Assembly: GCA_902805995.1 (NCBI GenBank)
Contig: CADCUU010000049.1
Span: forward strand, 1-8,516
Length of the DNA: 8,516 nt
Source of the DNA: an uncultured Rubellimicrobium sp.
GTDB lineage: Bacteria; Pseudomonadota; Alphaproteobacteria; Rhodobacterales; Rhodobacteraceae
Direction of reading: 5' to 3'
Shown: positions 5,707-8,516 of the stretch, in pieces
Position numbering within the stretch: position 1 is the first letter of the stretch
How the letters are laid out: each line of letters begins with the position of its first letter
Position numbers and translations under genes: made by a program
Notes under the pieces: generated by a model
What the model was told of the DNA's origin: nothing
Databases searched by the model: none
Seen by the model: only the letters and a program-made list of their open reading frames with translations

Positions 5707-6897
5707 TCAGCGCCTGATCGGGCCGCCTGTCGGTTGGGCCGCTGGACGGGACTTGGCAGAGGCGAGCGCGGTCTTCAACTCCTGCTCCATCCGTTCGAGC
5801 TCGGCTTCGGCATTCGTGCGACGGGCCTTGCCCTGGTCGGCGATCTGGAGCGATTCATTGATCGTGGCGATGAGGTTCGCGTTGGCCGCCTGCACCGCCT
5901 CGATGTCGAAGACGCCGCGCTCCATCTCCTCGCGCACGATGCGGTTGGACTGGCGCAGGTTTTCGGCGTTCCGGGTCAGGAGTTCGTTGGTGAGGTCGTT
6001 GGCCTCGCGCACCGCGCTCGCCGCCTCGGAGCTGCGCTGGATCGTGATCGCCTGGGCGAGCTGCTGTTCCCACAAGGGCACGGTGTTCACGAGCGTCGAG
6101 TTGATCTTGGTGACGAGGCTCTTGTCGTTTTCCTGCACGAGACGGATCGAGGGGAGCGATTGCATCGTCACCTGCCGGGTGAGCCGGAGGTCGTGGACTC
6201 GGCGTTCCAGATCGTCGCGGGCGGCGCGGAGGTCGCGCAGCTCCTGCGCCTCCATGACGGCCTGATCCTGGGCGGCGGCCTGGACCTCGGACTCGGCCTG
6301 CGGGATCGTCGTCGTGTCGAGTTCCCTGAGCTTGGCCTCGCCCGCGGCGATGTAGAGCGCGAGCTCGTCGTAGAAGGCGAGCGTCTTGTCGTAGAGCCGG
6401 TCGAGCGATTCGATGTCCTTGAGGAGCGCGTGCTCGTGCTTGAGGAGGTCGCCGGTGATGCGGTCGATCTGGCCCTGCACCTCCTCGAAGCGGGCGGTGA
6501 ACTTGGCGATGGGGGCCGCGCGGCCCGTCAGCTTCTCCCAGAAGGACCTCTCGCGCCGGGGGTCGAGCTCCTCGGTAGAGAAGCCGCGGATGGTGGACAC
6601 GATCTCGCGCAGCGAGTTGCCTGCGGGGCCTACGTCCTTGTTGCGCACGCCCTGGAGCATGGACTGGCTGATCTGCTGAAGCTCGGTCTGCGCCTTGGAG
6701 CCGAAGGCCACGACGGAGCCCGTGTTGCCCAGGTCGATCTCGGCCATGCGGCGGCGGATCTCCTCGGACATCTCGGGCGTGGCGCGATCCAGCGGCGTGA
6801 CCTCGGAGGCGTCCTTGGGCTCGGGCAGGATCACGGCGGTGACCTTCTCGGCCTGGGCAAGGGCGGCCTCGGCGGCTTGGCGGGTGGTGTCGGACAT
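5707..6897 (-). CDS. telA: TelA/KlaA-family toxic-anion-resistance protein
   Basis: A 396-residue protein of the TelA family (PF05816), first named for plasmid-borne tellurite resistance (KlaA/TelA). Chromosomal copies are linked to envelope stress and resistance to cell-wall-active agents. The protein is almost wholly helical. A flexible Pro/Glu region (about 22-45) precedes long coiled-coil segments (about 135-240 and 285-382). Between them lies the family's most conserved block (240-283), including TRQVTMQSLPSIRLVQENDK and KINSTLVNTVPLWEQQL. No signal peptide or membrane helix is present, so it is cytoplasmic or peripheral. The ATG at 6897 follows AAGGGGAAAG, and only 12 nt separate it from the XpaC gene. 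Adjacent XpaC and TelA families are a recurrent pair in bacteria, which supports joint function. The biochemical activity is not established. The C-terminal tail is Pro/Arg rich. Confidence 0.94.
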   Translation of the reverse strand: MSDTTRQAAEAALAQAEKVTAVILPEPKDASEVTPLDRATPEMSEEIRRRMAEIDLGNTGSVVAFGSKAQTELQQISQSMLQGVRNKDVGPAGNSLREIVSTIRGFSTEELDPRRERSFWEKLTGRAAPIAKFTARFEEVQGQIDRITGDLLKHEHALLKDIESLDRLYDKTLAFYDELALYIAAGEAKLRELDTTTIPQAESEVQAAAQDQAVMEAQELRDLRAARDDLERRVHDLRLTRQVTMQSLPSIRLVQENDKSLVTKINSTLVNTVPLWEQQLAQAITIQRSSEAASAVREANDLTNELLTRNAENLRQSNRIVREEMERGVFDIEAVQAANANLIATINESLQIADQGKARRTNAEAELERMEQELKTALASAKSRPAAQPTGGPIRR

Positions 6898-6909
6898 GGC
6901 TCTTTCCCC

Positions 6910-7809
6910 TTATCGCTCGATGGTCACGCCGTCGCGCTGGAGGCGGTCCCGCAGCACGGTGATTTCCAGGTCCATGGCCTCGCGCCCGCCTTCGAGGAGG
7001 CGGGTCGTGCCTTCGGCGTAGTTGGACTCTAGGTCGCCCAGAAGGGCCTCGTAGTCGGCGCGGGCCCGGGGGTCGCGAGTACGGCGGTAGAGTTCGGCGA
7101 AGCGCACCGTCGCGTCGCGGGCGCCCATGAGGTAGACGCCCAGGTAGCGGCGCGCGGCGGACAGGTCGCGCGGGTCCTCCTCCAGGCTGCGGATCATGCG
7201 GCGGGCCAGCGCCTCGAAGCCCGCGACGCGGAGTTCGAGCGGGCGGTCGCCTAAGGAGCGCACCTGATCGCGGATGGCGGACAGGTAGCCCTCGGCCTCC
7301 TCCACCATGCGGGCGACGCGGTCCTGCTGGAACGTGTCCACGCCCTCCACCCGCTTGTCGCGCAGGGGGTCGAGGCCGAAGGCGGCGAGGTGCAGGCCCG
7401 ACGCCGCGAGGGCGTAGAGGAGGCTGCCGAACAGGTCCGTGCCGCCCGACAGCGCCGCGAGCAGCGTGCCCCCGCCGGTTAGGGTCGCGGCCAGCATCTT
7501 GCGGGGCAGGGCGGGCCTGCGGGCGACGGGACGCGCCTCATAGGCGGCCTCGGCCCGGAGCCCTTCGCGCAGGAGCCAGGCGGAGAGGGTGAGGACGGCG
7601 GCGGCGCCGAGGCTCAGGACCAGCACCTCCGGCCCGCCGAAGAGGCCGGTGACGGCGGCGAGGGCGGGGGGCACGAAGAGCAGGTTGGCCTTGGCCCCTG
7701 CCGCGTCCACGCGCCGGGTTTCCGCCAGCGCGTCCTGCGCGGCGCGGGCGGTGGGGTCCTGCGGGGTGGTGCCGCCGGGGCTGAAGCGGCCGCCGAAGCG
7801 CCGGGCCAT
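6910..7809 (-). CDS. XpaC-family membrane protein (5-bromo-4-chloroindolyl phosphate hydrolysis family)
   Basis: A 299-residue protein of the XpaC family (PF10112), named for a B. subtilis gene affecting hydrolysis of a chromogenic phosphate; phosphatase activity has not been shown to be general. The N-terminal half has four hydrophobic segments (about 41-58, 61-81, 105-121, 126-145). They form two hairpins separated by a basic stretch rich in Arg and Pro (about 85-104). The C-terminal half (about 155-295) is a charged helical domain with many Arg/Glu pairs and predicted coiled-coil character, presumably cytoplasmic. It likely works with TelA, encoded 12 nt downstream. The start ATG 7809-7807 overlaps the TGA of the 72-residue membrane protein by one base (TGATG), indicating coupling. 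An upstream in-frame ATG at 8061 would run through that gene and is rejected. Family assignment rests on context and architecture rather than a catalytic motif. Confidence 0.85.
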   Translation of the reverse strand: MARRFGGRFSPGGTTPQDPTARAAQDALAETRRVDAAGAKANLLFVPPALAAVTGLFGGPEVLVLSLGAAAVLTLSAWLLREGLRAEAAYEARPVARRPALPRKMLAATLTGGGTLLAALSGGTDLFGSLLYALAASGLHLAAFGLDPLRDKRVEGVDTFQQDRVARMVEEAEGYLSAIRDQVRSLGDRPLELRVAGFEALARRMIRSLEEDPRDLSAARRYLGVYLMGARDATVRFAELYRRTRDPRARADYEALLGDLESNYAEGTTRLLEGGREAMDLEITVLRDRLQRDGVTIER

Positions 7810-8027
7810 CAGCTGGGCCCCAGCCAGCCGCCCGTGAGCCCCGCCAGGAGCAGGAGCAGAACGACATAGCTGATGTTTCGGAATGCTGGGGGCATTCGGT
7901 CCTCCGTCGTCGCGGGAAGGCGGGCGGGAGGAGGGGGCGCGGTCATGGCACGCCAAGCTGTCACCGCCGCCGCGAAGGCGAGGGCGAGCATCGTGAAGAA
8001 GAACAGCAGAAGGATCAGCCGCGCCAT
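7809..8027 (-). CDS. Small two-helix membrane protein, first gene of the xpaC-telA run
   Basis: A 72-residue protein I do not recognise. It has a hydrophobic N-terminal segment (about residues 3-24, LILLLFFFTMLALAFAAAV), a short Pro-rich basic/acidic loop (about 30-45), and a second hydrophobic segment (about 53-67, SYVVLLLLLAGLTGG). It is therefore probably an inner-membrane hairpin. The first segment could also be read as an uncleaved signal anchor. Its TGA overlaps the XpaC ATG by one base. ATG 8027 is preceded by G-rich sequence (GGGGATGATGGGG) that can serve as a ribosome site. Position at the head of the run and coupling to XpaC suggest an accessory subunit of the same membrane assembly. 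The coding evidence is hydrophobic patterning, an in-frame stop exactly at the next start, and operon spacing. Confidence 0.75.
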   Translation of the reverse strand: MARLILLLFFFTMLALAFAAAVTAWRAMTAPPPPARLPATTEDRMPPAFRNISYVVLLLLLAGLTGGWLGPS

Positions 8028-8047
8028 GCCCCATCATCCCCGAGCGG

Positions 8048-8080
8048 CCGCGCCGCCACAAGGGATGTGGGGCGGCGCGG
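8048..8080 (-). promoter_or_regulatory. Strong GC hairpin in the leader of the small membrane protein gene
   Basis: Arms CCGCGCCGCC and GGCGGCGCGG form a perfect 10-bp stem (8048-8057 with 8071-8080). An inner ACA/TGT pairing leaves a two-base bulge and a five-base loop. It ends 20 nt upstream of the ATG at 8027. No T-tract follows, so it is a poor intrinsic terminator by itself. It may stabilise the 5' end of the operon mRNA, assist Rho-type termination from the upstream gene, or modulate translation. Confidence 0.45.
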
Positions 8081-8092
8081 ACCCGGTCTCAA
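8064..8092 (-). promoter_or_regulatory. Weak candidate promoter for the xpaC-telA run
   Basis: TTGAGA (minus strand, 8092-8087) matches five of six bases of the housekeeping -35 consensus. At a 17-nt spacing the -10 position reads CACATC, which fits poorly and lies inside the hairpin at 8048-8080. The location, between the end of the upstream gene and the first gene of the run, is right for a promoter, but the sequence support is half-convincing at best. Confidence 0.2.
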
Positions 8093-8122
8093 CCCCGTAG
8101 GGGCCGAGGCGTTCCGGGGTGA

Positions 8123-8138
8123 CGAGGGTTCGCCCTCG
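8123..8138 (-). terminator. Possible terminator hairpin after the right-edge gene
   Basis: CGAGGG and CCCTCG form a perfect 6-bp stem around a four-base loop (CGAA on the minus strand, TTCG on the plus strand). It begins nine nucleotides after the TGA at 8150-8148. There is no T-run on the minus strand, so termination strength is uncertain. Position and stability make a 3'-end or RNA-stabilising stem plausible. Confidence 0.4.
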
Positions 8139-8147
8139 CTTGGGCGA

Positions 8148-8516
8148 TCAGCCCTTGCGCGGGCCCTTGAAGCCGCCGGCGCGGGGCGGGCCCTTGCGGG
8201 GGCCACCGGGGCCGCCCGGACGGGGTGCGCCACCGGCGCGGGGCGGACGGCCTGCATTATCCTCGCGCGGTCGGAAGGAGCGCTCGGGACGGTCGCCGCC
8301 GGAGCGCGCCGGGCCGGAGGGCTTGAAGCCACGTTGCGGACGGTCGCCTTCCTCACGCGGCTTGTAGGACCGGGCGGGACGGTCGCCGCCTTCGCGGGGC
8401 TTGAAGGCGCGGGCCGGACGATCGGACCTGCCGCGCCCACGTTCCGCGCCAGCCCGACGGACGCAAGAGCCAAAATGACGGCCCGCTTCGGTTCAGCTGT
8501 CTGGGGCGCGTCGGGG
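8148..8516 (-). CDS. C-terminal basic-repeat tail, probably rRNA pseudouridine synthase (frame broken near the edge)
   Basis: Reading leftward to TGA at 8150-8148, the protein ends in repeated basic units such as DRPARAFKPREGG, DRPARSYKPREEG, DRPQRGFKPSG and DRPERSFRPRE, then a Gly/Pro/Arg tail ending GGFKGPRKG. Such Arg/Lys/Gly-rich tails bind RNA nonspecifically. In Rhodobacterales I associate this ending with RluB-type 23S rRNA pseudouridine synthases, though DEAD-box helicases carry similar tails. No catalytic domain is in the window. The repeat frame is clean from about 8458 down but has an in-frame TGA at 8495-8493. No ATG, GTG or TTG lies between that stop and the repeats, so it cannot be a complete gene. 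A one-base loss between about 8460 and 8492 would join it to the open frame reading PDAPQTAEPKRA at the edge. It is either a sequencing or contig-end error, or a genuine frameshift. Confidence 0.55.

Noticed and set aside
2381..7032. Two very long plus-strand open frames (2381-4678 and 4681-7032)
   Set aside because: They lie exactly antisense to the SPFH, zinc-ribbon, DUF2927, TelA and XpaC genes. Their composition (Gly, Val, Asp, Leu, Arg repeats) is the artefact expected opposite GC3-rich codons, and no family motif is visible.
7810..8061. 84-residue N-terminal extension of the XpaC protein
   Set aside because: It overlaps the whole 72-residue membrane-protein gene in another frame, and its sequence is low complexity. 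The TGATG junction at 7809 supports the shorter start.
8015..8473. Minus-strand open frame rich in Ala, Pro, Arg and Val over the basic-repeat tail
   Set aside because: It is an alternative frame of the repeat region with a non-ATG start. The recognisable KPRE/DRP repeats and GFKGPRKG ending are in a different frame.
1..8516. CRISPR arrays, tRNA/rRNA genes, insertion sequences or transposases
   Set aside because: No regularly spaced repeats, tRNA-like cloverleaf segments or transposase-like proteins were recognised on reading both strands. The only repeats are the 12-bp pair at 3342-3366 and the coding repeats near the right edge.

Overview
The window is a very GC-rich bacterial segment of roughly 70% G+C. 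Gene content and codon use suggest an alphaproteobacterium, most likely of the Rhodobacterales. That placement is inferred from the style of the argD, DUF2927, TelA and SPFH/zinc-ribbon proteins and from the basic-repeat C-terminus at the right edge; no marker gene proves it. Every convincing gene lies on the minus strand, so transcription runs from high to low coordinates.

In transcription order, the right edge (8148-8516) holds the C-terminus of a protein ending in basic Arg/Gly/Pro/Lys repeats, probably a 23S rRNA pseudouridine synthase tail. Its frame is broken near the edge. Next comes a 120-nt spacer with two hairpins. A tightly packed set of envelope-stress-like genes follows: a 72-aa two-helix membrane protein (7809-8027), an XpaC-family membrane protein (6910-7809), a TelA/KlaA-family coiled-coil protein (5707-6897) and a DUF2927 lipoprotein (4699-5697). 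After a 128-nt gap come an SPFH protein with a C-terminal GYF_2 domain (3455-4570) and, after another 129-nt gap, a double zinc-ribbon protein with one C-terminal membrane helix (2168-3325). A PfkB-family sugar kinase (1233-2153) and D-aminoacyl-tRNA deacylase (802-1236) are joined to this run by a 14-nt gap and a 4-nt overlap. A 177-nt leader region then precedes argD, whose first 208 codons run off the left edge.

The core is the XpaC-TelA-lipoprotein-SPFH-zinc-ribbon set. Its products are predicted to be membrane-embedded, membrane-associated or lipid-anchored. A plausible reading is one membrane-surveillance or stress assembly, comparable in parts to Bacillus subtilis YdjG/YdjI and to TelA/XpaC tellurite and toxic-anion neighbourhoods. 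Its function in this organism is unproven. The kinase and deacylase are housekeeping genes that may be read through from it.

The two most interesting observations are a candidate arginine attenuator ahead of argD (a 15-codon leader ending in four consecutive Arg codons, then competing RNA stems) and a degenerate metzincin-like motif, HExxQxxGLxN, in the DUF2927 lipoprotein.
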